Below, piece after piece: positions 23,594 through 34,028 of a DNA stretch of 59,918 nucleotides. This DNA is from Parvicella sp963922585 (GTDB lineage: Bacteria > Bacteroidota > Bacteroidia > Flavobacteriales_D > Parvicellaceae), in the NCBI GenBank assembly GCA_963922585.1, contig CAWUIK010000006.1, positions 1 to 59,918 of the forward strand. Direction: 5' to 3'. Both the position numbers and the translations under genes were made by a program. Under the pieces are notes generated by a model, which did no database searches, was not told the DNA's origin, and was given only the letters and a program-made list of their open reading frames with translations. Every line of letters starts with the position of its first letter. Within the stretch, counting starts at the first letter, position 1.

Positions 23594-25311
23594 AGTTTCC
23601 CCAATTCCTCCTTCACAAAACGAGCCAATTCACTTACATACGTTCTAGAAAAATCAAATTTTATGCCTGCAGCTTCATAGATTTCGGGAATGCTTTTGGT
23701 GTAGCCCAATGAAAGTGCATGTTTATATTTTTCTAACGTCTCTTTGGGATTTTGCTTGTAATTTCTCCAAAGCGCTATTGCTCCCAATTGCGCCATTCCG
23801 TATTCTATATAATAAAAAGGAACTTCATAAATGTGTAGTTGCTTTTGCCAAGTTACTTTTTGATAGGCTTTATAATTGGTCCAATCTGTAATTTTTGATG
23901 AAAACTGACCACTGATTTTCAACCACGCTTGATGTCTTTCTTCAATAGAATGTTCAGGATTTTCATACAACCAATGTTGGTATGCATCTACAGTGGCTAC
24001 CCAAGGTAAAACCTCTAGAACACCTTCAAGTTGTTCTTTTTTTGCTTTTTTGAGATCTTCATCATCAGAATAAATCAAATCCCAATGTTCCATTGAAAAC
24101 AATTCCATACTCATGGAAGCCAATTCGGCAATTTCGCTTGTTAGGTTTTTGAAAGGAGTAAGTGGCAATTCTCTACTCAAAAAACTATGAACAGCATGTC
24201 CTCCTTCGTGCACCATTGTCACCAAATCTCTATGAAGTCCAACACTATTCATAAAAATGAAAGGAACACCTATTTCATACAAAGGATAATTATAACCACC
24301 TGGTGCTTTACCTGTTTTAGATTCCAAATCCAAATGGTTCATTGCTTTCATGATTTCCAATCGCTCACCACAGTATGTGTCGATTTCAGAAAACAATGCA
24401 ATGGTTTTGTCTAGCATTTCAGCGCCTGTATTAAAAGGCTTTAGCGGTGCTTTACCATCCAAGGAAACTGACAAATCATAAGGTTGAAGATTTTCAAATC
24501 CTAATTTGGTTTTTCGTTCTTCTAAAAAAGTAGTTATTAAAGGAACAATTTCCTTAGCAATACTTTCATGAAACTCAAAGCAATCTTTTACTTCATAGTC
24601 AAATCTACCCATTGACTGGAATTTGAAATCTCTGTAATTATCGAACCCTGCATTTTTTGCTGCTTTTGTTCTTAAGGCAACCATCTCAGTAAGAATAGCG
24701 TCCATTTCTTGAGCGTCTTCTAGTCTTCTTTTGGCAGTGATTTCAAAAACTTCTTTTCTTTCATTTCTGTCGGTACTTTTAAGAAAAGTTCCTGCTTGTT
24801 GCATGGTTATTTCTTCTCCATTGTAAGTAACAGTTTGCTTACCTGAAACGGCACCATACTTTTGTCCTAATTGAGCATCTTTTGCAAACAACTCATTGTT
24901 TTCGTCTCTGTAAATCTCAATGGCTTTTTCAACTCCTCTAAAATAAATATCAAAACCAGAATCAGTCAATTGTTTTTTAAATGGGCAGTCGTTAAGTTTT
25001 TTATTCAAAACATCATCATAAGGTGCAATCTTGGGGTTGATGTTGGTCACAAAATGTTCGTAGCTTTTTGCGGCTTCTTCATCTTTTGTGTTTACCGTCA
25101 TTTTGATATATCTTCTGCCAACATTTTCGCTAAAAACTGCTTCGAGTTCGCTTCTGTCCTCAAGCCATTTGGTAAGATCTTCTTTACTTTCAATATTTCT
25201 ATCTGCCAAATCTTTTAGAATAGGCTCCACAACTTCCCAATTGTCCAAATCTAAAGTTTCAGGAATAAATTTTCTCGTTGGTTTTTGAGGTATTTCTAAT
25301 TGACTTTTCAT
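23590..25311 (-). CDS. M3 family oligoendopeptidase (PepF-like)
   Basis: About 573 aa from the ATG at 25311. The 24 extra residues from an upstream ATG (25383) are Asn/Lys/Ser-rich and look untranslated. The zinc motif is HEGGH within MVHEGGHAVHSFLSR, followed by the EIAELASMSMELF stretch that supplies the third ligand. No signal peptide, so cytoplasmic. It hydrolyses oligopeptides. The gene follows the DUF5606 gene in the same direction, 171 bp away. Confidence 0.93.
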   Translation of the reverse strand: MKSQLEIPQKPTRKFIPETLDLDNWEVVEPILKDLADRNIESKEDLTKWLEDRSELEAVFSENVGRRYIKMTVNTKDEEAAKSYEHFVTNINPKIAPYDDVLNKKLNDCPFKKQLTDSGFDIYFRGVEKAIEIYRDENNELFAKDAQLGQKYGAVSGKQTVTYNGEEITMQQAGTFLKSTDRNERKEVFEITAKRRLEDAQEMDAILTEMVALRTKAAKNAGFDNYRDFKFQSMGRFDYEVKDCFEFHESIAKEIVPLITTFLEERKTKLGFENLQPYDLSVSLDGKAPLKPFNTGAEMLDKTIALFSEIDTYCGERLEIMKAMNHLDLESKTGKAPGGYNYPLYEIGVPFIFMNSVGLHRDLVTMVHEGGHAVHSFLSRELPLTPFKNLTSEIAELASMSMELFSMEHWDLIYSDDEDLKKAKKEQLEGVLEVLPWVATVDAYQHWLYENPEHSIEERHQAWLKISGQFSSKITDWTNYKAYQKVTWQKQLHIYEVPFYYIEYGMAQLGAIALWRNYKQNPKETLEKYKHALSLGYTKSIPEIYEAAGIKFDFSRTYVSELARFVKEELGKL

Positions 25312-25482
25312 ATTTACTTTATTGTCCTTAGTGTTTAGTTTTGAGTCATTAGCATTTAGATTAGATAAAAGCCTTGAAGACAAAAGATAAAAGACTTTTT
25401 ACAAGATATAAAGTCAGATGTAGATGATGTTATTTTCATTACAACTTCAAACCATAAACACCGAACATCGAAATCGCTAAAT

Positions 25483-25968
25483 TTATTCCTCTTCAGAAGC
25501 CGCTTTCTTTGGTTTTGGTTTTGCTTTTGCCTTTGGTTTTGAAGGTGCTTTTTCATCAGAAGATTGCTCTTCCTTAGTTTCCTCTTCATACTTTAGCAAA
25601 TCTGCTTTAATCAGAATGTTATACCATTGAAATAATTTTCTTACATCAGTATTAGTAACACGTTCTTCATCATATTCTGGCAAAACTTCTTTAAACGACT
25701 TACGCAATTTATCAATATCTTCTTTGTGGTCTAAAGCTTCTTTGCCTTTTAAATGCTCGTACATTTTCTTGTACACTTCATTCAATAAAATATCTTCTTC
25801 GATAGTATAAATACTTATGTCTTCCAAAGCACTTATTTTATTAGAAGCAAAAGCAGGAAACTTTCTCCCGTCTTCAATTGATTTTACAATCACATTATTC
25901 TTTCCTTGTGCCACTACTTGGTACAATCCTCCTTTTCCTGAAATTGAAATGATTCCTTTTAAACTCAT
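25483..25968 (-). CDS. DUF5606 family protein
   Basis: 161 aa. The N-terminal half (MSLKGIISISGKGGLYQVVA, RKFPAFASNKISALEDISIY) is a small beta-rich domain of the Bacteroidota-specific DUF5606 family. A helical segment with YDEERVTNTDVRKLFQWYNI follows, then a Lys/Pro/Ala-rich tail (KPKAKAKPKPKK). Such basic tails often bind nucleic acids or the ribosome, but the function is unknown. Cytoplasmic. Confidence 0.85.
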   Translation of the reverse strand: MSLKGIISISGKGGLYQVVAQGKNNVIVKSIEDGRKFPAFASNKISALEDISIYTIEEDILLNEVYKKMYEHLKGKEALDHKEDIDKLRKSFKEVLPEYDEERVTNTDVRKLFQWYNILIKADLLKYEEETKEEQSSDEKAPSKPKAKAKPKPKKAASEEE

Positions 25969-26017
25969 GTATCTTTCTTTAAATAATATGCAAATAGAAT
26001 AAAAATATTTTTAATTA

Positions 26018-28831
26018 TTATCTATTCAGCACTATTTTATGAACAAACGGCCCATTTTCTGTGAATATTTTAATAAAATAGACTCCGTTGGGTTGATTTG
26101 AAATATCAAAAATGGATGTGTTCGATATATTTTGATGAGTTTTTATCACTTTTCCAATAGCGTCTAAAATGCTAATTTCAATGTTTTCAAATTCATGTTT
26201 AACAACAAAAACACCTTCTGTAGGATTTGGAAAAATTGAAAAGTTAATATGAGCAGTGGGTGAAACATTAACAGAATTGTATGAAAAAGGAGCAGAAATA
26301 TTGCTGCATCCATTTGTTCCTATTACTTCAACAGTGTAAATTCCATTTTGAGTCGCAATAACCACGCTGTCCATTCCAGTATTAGCATAGTTACTTCCAT
26401 CTAAATACCATTGATAATCCACAAAACCACTATTTGCAACTAATGAATCATAACTGAAATATAAAATTTGTGGATTGGGAAGCGAAAGCGCTTGTACTTC
26501 AAAAGTAGCAGAGTCGCTTGGGCAACCATCAACATCAAACCCAAAACCTACATACAAACTGTCGCCTGTATAATATCTTGGATTAGTAGCATTACCATCA
26601 GACCATATTGCAGAAATAATATCAACCCCCGAAATTTCTACTAAAACACTATCGCCTTCACAATGTGTGTAAGGAGCAGTAATTAAATTTATGGTAGGTT
26701 TTTCTTTTTCTACAATAATTAAATTTAAAGTATCACTTTTACAACCAGCCGAATCTGTGGTAATTACAAAAGTTGTATCACTCAAAGTGAAAATTTGGGA
26801 ATAATTTGTGCTGCCATTTTCCCAAGTAACTGAAGTATAATTCGATAAAATAACAATAGAGGTGCTGTCGTCTTTACAAAAAAATGTTGAGCCCAGATGA
26901 TTTGGAGTATAATTCGTTCCAACAATTGTCGCTAATCCATCTAATTTTCCATATCCAAAAGCAAAATTGGGTAAATTACTTCCAGTAAAATTATCCGTAT
27001 AAGCATTAGAAGTAATCAAATCTATAAATTCCAATTGAGAAAGTGTTGGGCATTTTTCTAATAGTAAAGCACCTACACCTCCTACTACAGGAGAAGCCAT
27101 TGAAGTTCCTCCATTGCTCATGTGCATTCCTCCTTTTCCCATAGTAGAATCTGTGTTGTTTGCAACCCACTGATTAATTCTAAAAATAGGCGCTGGACCT
27201 AAAGTAGTATGTCCAGAAGCAGCAATTTCAGGCTTTACATCGCCCAATCTGTTGGGACCTTTAGAAGAAGAACTGAATAACTTTCCTCTTTCAAAATTAT
27301 TTGGATACCATCTGTCGTTGTATTTTCCAACATAACCAGAATCATTGGCATAATTAGCAACCGTTATAACATTGGGAGAACATTGAAAAGAACTCACAAT
27401 ACTTTGAAGCGTATCTGGATGCACATATTTTGTGATTTCAGGAAAAACTGCTACATCAGGAACAGTATCAATAATAGCACTCATTCCGTAGTTTGATCTA
27501 CTCCAAACATCAAAACTTCCTATTCCAAAGGTTTCGAATCTAAAAAAATAATCACTACTATCGGGTTCAGGCATATAAACTTGAACTAAATATTGTCCGT
27601 CTCTTTGTTGCGCCCAAAATTGAACTGTGGCAATCACTTCGTTATTGTCATTTCTAATAGTGTCGTGTAATAATGTATTGAGATTGTTGGCAACATTTTG
27701 AAACTGTGTTCTGCTTCTAAAATCATAACTTGAACCTACTTTGTCTGCCCCTACTGCATATTGAACTTGATTAAATTCTGCAGTATCTGTCCACAATTCC
27801 CAAAAAGCGGCACTACCTCCAAAAGCAGAAGAAGGATTGTTGGCAAACCAAGTGAAACTAGTATCAGGAACAACATCCGTATGTAAATGATATTTTTGCC
27901 AATCACCACTGTTTCCAGCAGAAGCCACAAACAAACGACCTCTTTTTGATAGAATTAAACTATCAATATACAATGCATAAGGGTCAAGTCCATCATGAGA
28001 ACCAAGATATGTACCTAAACTAGCATTGATAACACAAGGTTTGTTATATACATCTGCATAAGAATAAATATATTCTATTGCATCCACAACAGTTGCTAGC
28101 CAGTCAGTAGCATTGAATTTGCTTTCTACTGCAATGATATCTGCATCAGGAGCAACGCCTTTATTTCTTCCATTGGCAAGTCCGTTTCCTGCACCTGCAC
28201 CAGAAACTGTAGAGCCATGTCCCCATTGATCTTGATTTGTGCAAGTTCCCGCATTGATTTGTGTACTGTCCCAGTGTTGACCATAGCCATAAGCAGCCGG
28301 AGTCAAAAAAGCGTTGTTAGCTTTAGTTTGGTCCCAAAGATGCAAAATTCTTGTTTTGTCGTTGGTATCTCTAAAATCTGGATGTGCAAAATCGATTCCT
28401 GTATCTATGAATCCATAAATCACTCCTGCACCGGTGTATGACTGATGCAAGGGGTTGATTCCGTTATGCACTCCATTGATTCTATTATTAACTCTCATGG
28501 TGTCGCTACTCATCACTTCTCCTTTGTAAGGTGCATAATCTATAGATGTAAAACGAGTGTCGTATACTAATTTTTTTACAGAACTGCCTGGAATTCTAAT
28601 ATACTGCCAGCCTTTGATACTTCCTCTGTAAATCCCTTTATTATTTTCTACAAAATCTTTAGCATCAGTTGAATTTCCTTTTACAAAAAGACCAATAAAA
28701 TCAGTTGTGTCTGCTTGATGTTCAATAAAATATTGCAACCTAAAGTCAACGGGTAAATTTTCCTTAACTTGACCCAACAAAATAATGGGCAAGCATAAAA
28801 CTATTGTTAAGATTAAAATTCTGCAAGTCAT
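26018..28831 (-). CDS. S8 subtilisin-like serine protease with T9SS type A sorting domain
   Basis: 937 aa. Signal peptide (1 to about 20). The catalytic triad is Asp143 (YGFIDTGID), His205 (WGHGSTVSG) and Ser577 (NGGTSMASP). An insert of about 250 residues between His and Ser holds a beta-rich domain. After the catalytic domain come beta-sandwich repeats and a type A sorting domain (about 857-937, FSIFPNPTEGVF to HKIVLNR). It is exported through T9SS to the surface or medium and degrades proteins. Leftward monocistronic gene. Confidence 0.95.
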   Translation of the reverse strand: MTCRILILTIVLCLPIILLGQVKENLPVDFRLQYFIEHQADTTDFIGLFVKGNSTDAKDFVENNKGIYRGSIKGWQYIRIPGSSVKKLVYDTRFTSIDYAPYKGEVMSSDTMRVNNRINGVHNGINPLHQSYTGAGVIYGFIDTGIDFAHPDFRDTNDKTRILHLWDQTKANNAFLTPAAYGYGQHWDSTQINAGTCTNQDQWGHGSTVSGAGAGNGLANGRNKGVAPDADIIAVESKFNATDWLATVVDAIEYIYSYADVYNKPCVINASLGTYLGSHDGLDPYALYIDSLILSKRGRLFVASAGNSGDWQKYHLHTDVVPDTSFTWFANNPSSAFGGSAAFWELWTDTAEFNQVQYAVGADKVGSSYDFRSRTQFQNVANNLNTLLHDTIRNDNNEVIATVQFWAQQRDGQYLVQVYMPEPDSSDYFFRFETFGIGSFDVWSRSNYGMSAIIDTVPDVAVFPEITKYVHPDTLQSIVSSFQCSPNVITVANYANDSGYVGKYNDRWYPNNFERGKLFSSSSKGPNRLGDVKPEIAASGHTTLGPAPIFRINQWVANNTDSTMGKGGMHMSNGGTSMASPVVGGVGALLLEKCPTLSQLEFIDLITSNAYTDNFTGSNLPNFAFGYGKLDGLATIVGTNYTPNHLGSTFFCKDDSTSIVILSNYTSVTWENGSTNYSQIFTLSDTTFVITTDSAGCKSDTLNLIIVEKEKPTINLITAPYTHCEGDSVLVEISGVDIISAIWSDGNATNPRYYTGDSLYVGFGFDVDGCPSDSATFEVQALSLPNPQILYFSYDSLVANSGFVDYQWYLDGSNYANTGMDSVVIATQNGIYTVEVIGTNGCSNISAPFSYNSVNVSPTAHINFSIFPNPTEGVFVVKHEFENIEISILDAIGKVIKTHQNISNTSIFDISNQPNGVYFIKIFTENGPFVHKIVLNR

Positions 28832-28924
28832 TGTAATTAAACTTTTGTAATGTAAATATACAAAGATTTCTATTGAAGGAGGAAAATGTTAGAGATAATT
28901 GCACAACAAAAAGTCTGTTTAACC

Positions 28925-28962
28925 GCAAAGTAAGCAAAGGCTAATCGCAAAGGCACGCAAAG
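28925..28962. repeat. Short GCAAAG repeat cluster
   Basis: Four copies of GCAAAG start at 28925, 28934, 28947 and 28957 in the gap between the subtilase and the next gene. Similar CGCAAAG-rich stretches are known between genes in Bacteroidota. No coding potential is seen. Confidence 0.45.
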
Positions 28963-29088
28963 TTTTTATATAATTACATCTTACATCAAACTTCTCAAAT
29001 CACCCATCTTTCCTAAAATCTTAAATAGCAAGTATGATTTTAATACTTTTTTGAATATCTTTACGTTCTGAAAAATCAACAGTGTTAA

Positions 29089-32000
29089 ATGGCAGACATC
29101 AAAAAAGGTATCATTCTGATTTTTTCGACTTTTGTGTCGCTTTCTTTTTGTGCTCAATATTACACTGGCTCAAATATTCAGTTTGGTCAAAATAGAGTTC
29201 AATATCATGATTTCTTTTGGCAGTTTTACGATTTCGAAAATTTCAAAGTATATTTTAATGCAGGTGGATCTGACAATGCGATTTACACCGCAAAATCTGC
29301 CGAAAGATACATCAAAGAATTAGAAGGAATTCTGAGTTTTGATTTCGATGAAAAAATTGAATTCGTTGTTTTTAATTCACAAGCACAATACAAAGAAAGT
29401 AATATCGGCCTTACCAATGAGTCTGAGTCTAATATTGGCGGAACTACCAGAATTATAGGAGAAAAGGTTTTTATTTATTACGAAGGAGATCATGACAAAC
29501 TCGACAGACAAATTCGCTCTGGAATAGCCAGCATCATTGCATATAAAATGATGTTTGGAGGAAATTGGCGTGAAGTTCTAAGAAACAACTCTTTACTTTC
29601 TCTTCCAAGTTGGTATATTGATGGTTTTATTGCTTATATGGATGGTGATTGGACTACAGAAATTGACAACAAAGTAAAGTCTGAAGTGAAGAATGATTTA
29701 TTTGACAATTTGAACAGACTTACGGGTGAAAAAGGAAAATTAGCGGGTCTTGCAATATGGAATTACGTAGCTGAAGTTTATGGTGAAAAAATGATTCCGA
29801 ATGTTTTGTATATGACAAGATTAAGTAAAAATGTAGAAAGTGGATTTTTGTATGTTTTAGGTTCTGGTCTTTCTTCATTAAGTAGGGATGTGCGTGCCTA
29901 TTATAATGCAAGATATAATGAAGACGCCAAAATATCAGCTCCAATCTCGGAAAATCAATTTGAATTGAAAATTAGGAAAAAATACTTTTACCATAATTTT
30001 ACTGTAAGTCCTGATGGTCGATATGCGGCTTATGCCACCAACGAATTGGGTCAATATAAGGTTTGGCTTTACGATATTGAAAAAGAGAAATTAAAGAAAA
30101 TTGCCAAAGGAGAACACAAACTCAATCGTTTGCCAGACTTGAGTTATCCGGTTTTGGCTTGGCACCCTAGTAGTAAAGCATTGACTTTTGCCACTGAAGA
30201 AAAAGGAGATTTGCTTTTGAATATTTATGATGTTGAAACACACAAAAACACTCCTAGAATTGTACCACAACTAACCAAAATTCTTTCCATGAATTACAAT
30301 TCTGACGGGAAACAAATCGTAATGTCGGCTGTGCAAGAAGGTAAAACAAACATCTTTATTTATAACGTAATTGGAGGAAATAAAATACAAGTTACCAACG
30401 ATATCTTTGACGATATTCATCCTTCATTTGTCGAAAATGATACTAAAATCATCTTTGCAAGTAACAGAATCGATGATACAATTAGAAAAAAAGTAGAACT
30501 TAAACAATACGCTCCCGAAACTGATATTTACATTGTGGACATAAGAAGACCTGATCAACCATTGCAGAGAATTACAAATACTCCACAAATAAATGAGGTA
30601 CATCCTTATCTTTATGATGATAAACATTATACCTATTTGTCGGATCAAAATGGAATTTACAACAGGTATATAGCTTATTATGACAGTACAATAAGTTACA
30701 TAGACACTTCTATTCATTATAGATATTTTTCTGTGGCAGACAAATTGACTAATTATCCTTCTAACCCAGAGTTTTATAAGGTGAATCCAAAGAATAAAAC
30801 TTATAGTTTCATGATGAGAAATGAGGGAAAGTTCAAGTTTTACCAAGGAACTTACGAAAGAGATTTTGCAAATGAAGAGCCTTTGAAATATACTAAGTTT
30901 ATGCAGAATAAACTAAAAATAAACAATGTTTATTATGAAGAAGAATCTGATATAGAGGTTTTGGAAATTAATGAAGATAGCAATGCTGTTGACATAAATA
31001 ATTATCAATTTGGAGACAGACCACTTCAGCCTGTGGAGAAAACAAATTTTGAAGAAAATAAATCCATTGTTAAAATTGATGAAAAGGTAACCCCAAAAGA
31101 TACTGCTTCAGTTATTCCTTTTGAATTACCTAGACAAGAATTGTACAAAATAAATTATGCAAATGATTACATAGTTTCTCAATTCGACAACAGTTTTTTG
31201 AATGAAACTTATCAAAGATTATCTCCTCAAGGATATATTAATCCTGGCTTTAATGGTATTTTTAAAGTTGGATTAAAGGACCTTTTCGAAGATTATAGAA
31301 TCATTGCTGGATTCAGATATCCAGTGAATTTTACGAATACAGAATATTTATTATCCATTGAAAACCTAAAGCACAGACTTGATAAAAAGTATTTGCTTTC
31401 TAGAAGAGCATTTAGAGAAAATATTGGAGATTATTTCTTTAGTATTCAAAACTATGAATTCAAATACTTGCTCAAATATCCGTTTTCTGAGGTAAGTTCA
31501 GTTAGGCTAACAACCAATGCAAGATATGACAGAAATGTTCCTTTAAGCACAAGTGTTGCCGCGCTAAATGCAGAAAATAGTAACGATTTTTATGGAGGCT
31601 TGAAATTGGAATATATTTATGATGCTACTATAAATCTAGGCACAAACATAAACAATGGAACTCGTTTCAAAATGTGGGGAGAGTACATGCAACAATTGAA
31701 TCAAAGTGAAGGTGATTTCTTTACATTTGGTTTTGATTTTAGACATTATCAAAAAATTCACAGAACGATAGTTTTTGCTTCAAGGATAGCCGCTTCTACT
31801 TCTATTGGAAGCCAAAGACTGGTGTATTTTATGGGTGGTGTAGACAACTGGATAGGACCAAAATTTGACAATTCAATTCAGATTTCTCCTTTTCAAAATT
31901 ACCAGTTCCAAACGATTGCTACTCCAATGAGAGGTTTTCATCAAAATGCTAGAAATGGAAACTCTTTTGCTGTTATCAATAATGAGTTAAGATTTCCAGT

Positions 32001-32319
32001 ATTTCAATATTTCGCTAAAAACCCTTTAAAATCTGATTTTATCAGTAATTTTATGATTATTGGTTTTGCTGATGTTGGTACCGCTTGGACAGGTACTAAT
32101 CCTTACGATTTGGAAAATTCTTTCAATACAACCATTATAGAAGGGAAAAATTACCAGGTAATTTTAGAAAACCAAAAAGAACCAATAATTTATGGTTATG
32201 GAGGTGGATTGAGAACAAAAGTAATGGGCTATTATTTAAGATATGATTTGGCTTGGGGAGTTGACGATGGTATTATTTTAAAACCAGTAAATTATTTTTC
32301 TTTATCTTTAGATTTCTAA
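29089..32319 (+). CDS. Large exported TolB-like beta-propeller protein with C-terminal outer-membrane-type beta region
   Basis: 1076 aa with a signal peptide (cleavage after SFCA, about residue 22). Residues about 30-270 resemble a peptidase-MA-like domain. LPSWYIDGFIAYM is like the glutamate-bearing helix, but no HExxH precedes it (the expected place reads IRSGIASIIAYKM), so it should be catalytically dead. Residues about 300-560 are WD40/PD40-like blades (FTVSPDGRYAAYATN, HPSFVENDTKIIFASN). The last about 350 residues alternate short strands (GYGGGLRTKVMGYYLRYDLA) and end in LSLDF, like an outer-membrane barrel. Function unknown. A near-consensus -7 box TATCTTTA is at 29056-29063. Confidence 0.8.
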   Translation: MADIKKGIILIFSTFVSLSFCAQYYTGSNIQFGQNRVQYHDFFWQFYDFENFKVYFNAGGSDNAIYTAKSAERYIKELEGILSFDFDEKIEFVVFNSQAQYKESNIGLTNESESNIGGTTRIIGEKVFIYYEGDHDKLDRQIRSGIASIIAYKMMFGGNWREVLRNNSLLSLPSWYIDGFIAYMDGDWTTEIDNKVKSEVKNDLFDNLNRLTGEKGKLAGLAIWNYVAEVYGEKMIPNVLYMTRLSKNVESGFLYVLGSGLSSLSRDVRAYYNARYNEDAKISAPISENQFELKIRKKYFYHNFTVSPDGRYAAYATNELGQYKVWLYDIEKEKLKKIAKGEHKLNRLPDLSYPVLAWHPSSKALTFATEEKGDLLLNIYDVETHKNTPRIVPQLTKILSMNYNSDGKQIVMSAVQEGKTNIFIYNVIGGNKIQVTNDIFDDIHPSFVENDTKIIFASNRIDDTIRKKVELKQYAPETDIYIVDIRRPDQPLQRITNTPQINEVHPYLYDDKHYTYLSDQNGIYNRYIAYYDSTISYIDTSIHYRYFSVADKLTNYPSNPEFYKVNPKNKTYSFMMRNEGKFKFYQGTYERDFANEEPLKYTKFMQNKLKINNVYYEEESDIEVLEINEDSNAVDINNYQFGDRPLQPVEKTNFEENKSIVKIDEKVTPKDTASVIPFELPRQELYKINYANDYIVSQFDNSFLNETYQRLSPQGYINPGFNGIFKVGLKDLFEDYRIIAGFRYPVNFTNTEYLLSIENLKHRLDKKYLLSRRAFRENIGDYFFSIQNYEFKYLLKYPFSEVSSVRLTTNARYDRNVPLSTSVAALNAENSNDFYGGLKLEYIYDATINLGTNINNGTRFKMWGEYMQQLNQSEGDFFTFGFDFRHYQKIHRTIVFASRIAASTSIGSQRLVYFMGGVDNWIGPKFDNSIQISPFQNYQFQTIATPMRGFHQNARNGNSFAVINNELRFPVFQYFAKNPLKSDFISNFMIIGFADVGTAWTGTNPYDLENSFNTTIIEGKNYQVILENQKEPIIYGYGGGLRTKVMGYYLRYDLAWGVDDGIILKPVNYFSLSLDF

Positions 32320-32336
32320 ATGCAATTGTGAAAAAA

Positions 32337-32747
32337 ATGGAAGTATCTACCATATTGATTTTGATGGGAATTGGCCTAATGGCAGGAATATTAAGTGGAT
32401 TTGTAGGTGTAGGTGGTGGAATTGTAATTGTTCCTGCTTTGATTTATTTTCTGGGCTATGGTCAACTTCAAGCACAAGCAATGAGCCTTACTTTGATGTT
32501 GCCTCCTATTGGAGTGATGGCTTTTTATAATTATTATCAAAAAGGACATATAGACAATACTTCTTTAGGCTATGCAAGTATAATGGCGGTATTATTTATC
32601 GTTGGTGGTTATTTTGGAAGTAAATTAGCATTGAAAATTCCTGTAAATATTGTAAAATTAATTTTTGGTGTCATTATGTTGTATGTTGCAGTGAGAATGA
32701 TTATCAGTGGTTGGTCGGTATTTACAGAAACAAGTAATGAAAGTTAA
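32337..32747 (+). CDS. Small TauE/SafE-family membrane permease
   Basis: About 136 aa (GTG at 32328 would add three residues). Four TM helices with the TauE/SafE motif ILSGFVGVGGGIVIVPALIY and the conserved MSLTLMLP. Most family members are about 250 aa with two such repeats; single-repeat forms are common in Bacteroidota and would act as dimers. It may export sulfite or organosulfonates, but the substrate is unknown. It overlaps the next gene by 11 bp. Confidence 0.85.
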   Translation: MEVSTILILMGIGLMAGILSGFVGVGGGIVIVPALIYFLGYGQLQAQAMSLTLMLPPIGVMAFYNYYQKGHIDNTSLGYASIMAVLFIVGGYFGSKLALKIPVNIVKLIFGVIMLYVAVRMIISGWSVFTETSNES

Positions 32748-33930
32748 CTTGATAGAAAAAATTAAAAATATAGCAGCGCATCTGTTTCCCGAAGTAGTAA
32801 AATACAGAAGGCATTTGCACCAGCATCCTGAATTGTCTTTTCAAGAATTTGAAACTTCAAAATACATTGCATCAATTTTAGATCAATATCAAATTCCTTA
32901 TAATTCAAATATTGCAGGAACAGGAATTGTTGCAATTGTTGAGGGAAAAAACCCTTCTAAAAAAGTTATTGCTTTGAGAGGAGATATGGATGCACTTCCT
33001 ATTCAAGAAGATACAGGTCTTGAATATGCATCTTTAAATAATGGTGTAATGCACGCTTGTGGACATGACATACATACTTCTTCTTTATTGGGTTGTGCGA
33101 TAATTTTGAATCAAATAAAAGAATCGTTTGAAGGTACAGTAAAACTCATTTTTCAACCTGGAGAAGAGTTGTTGCCAGGAGGCGCAAAATTGATGATTGA
33201 GGAAGGCGTTTTAGAAAACCCAAAAGTTGAAAACATTATTGGTCAGCATGTTTTTCCCGATTTAGAAGTAGGAAAAGTAGGTTTTAGAAAAGGAATGTAC
33301 ATGGCTTCTGCTGATGAAATTTACATTACTGTAACTGGAAAAGGCGGGCATGCAGCGCTACCTCATAAAGTGATTGACCCGATCTTAATCTCTAGTCATT
33401 TGATTGTCGCTTTACAACAAATTGTAAGTAGAAATGCTAATCCTAGCACTCCTTCTGTTTTATCTTTTGGATACATTGAAGGAAAAGGCGCCACCAATGT
33501 GATTCCTAATGAAGTTTCACTGAAAGGTACTTTCAGAACTTTTGACGAAACTTGGAGAAAAGAAGCTCATAAAAAAATAAAATCCATTGCTCAGGGAATT
33601 GTAGAAAGCATGGGTGGCAAAATTGAAGTTGATATCAAAGTGGGTTATCCTTTTTTAATAAATGATGAGGCGACAACAAACATTGCGCAACAAGCCGCTA
33701 TAGAATATTTGGGTAAAGAAAATGTGGTTGATTTAGATCTCAGAATGACTGCCGAAGATTTTGCGTATTATAGTCAAGTTTGCAAGGGCTGTTTTTATAG
33801 ATTAGGCACTTCCAATTTTGAACAAAATATTACGGGTGCTTTACATCATCCCAAACTACTTCTTGACGACAGCGCTCTTGAAATCTCCATTGGATTGATG
33901 AGTTATATTGCAATTAAGCAACTTTCTTAA
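32737..33930 (+). CDS. M20 family metallopeptidase / N-acyl-amino-acid amidohydrolase
   Basis: About 397 aa from the ATG at 32737, which overlaps the TauE gene by 11 bp. The M20D pattern is clear: YRRHLHQHPELSFQEFETS, LRGDMDALPIQE, HACGHDIHTSS, FQPGEELLPGGAK with the catalytic Glu, and a C-terminal HHP ligand (GALHHPKLLLDDSALE). Members hydrolyse N-acyl-amino acids, hippurate or indole conjugates in the cytoplasm. A second, divergent M20 gene follows at 34797. Confidence 0.93.
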   Translation: MKVNLIEKIKNIAAHLFPEVVKYRRHLHQHPELSFQEFETSKYIASILDQYQIPYNSNIAGTGIVAIVEGKNPSKKVIALRGDMDALPIQEDTGLEYASLNNGVMHACGHDIHTSSLLGCAIILNQIKESFEGTVKLIFQPGEELLPGGAKLMIEEGVLENPKVENIIGQHVFPDLEVGKVGFRKGMYMASADEIYITVTGKGGHAALPHKVIDPILISSHLIVALQQIVSRNANPSTPSVLSFGYIEGKGATNVIPNEVSLKGTFRTFDETWRKEAHKKIKSIAQGIVESMGGKIEVDIKVGYPFLINDEATTNIAQQAAIEYLGKENVVDLDLRMTAEDFAYYSQVCKGCFYRLGTSNFEQNITGALHHPKLLLDDSALEISIGLMSYIAIKQLS

Positions 33931-34028
33931 AAACCTCACCAAAAGATTCATTTTTTATTTTACTGTAAAACAGTTTGTTATGTTTTTGCATTTGTTAAAC
34001 TCGATTTTTTTTTGTATTATTAGCCATT

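Noticed and set aside
25312..25482. Additional small gene between the M3 peptidase and DUF5606 genes
   Set aside because: The only frame is a short extension of the peptidase with Asn/Lys/Ser-rich residues and no homologous look; it is better read as leader sequence.
32337..32747. TauE/SafE gene as a truncated pseudogene
   Set aside because: It ends with a normal stop overlapping the next ATG, has four full TM helices, and single-repeat versions exist in this phylum; the following frame encodes an intact M20 enzyme.
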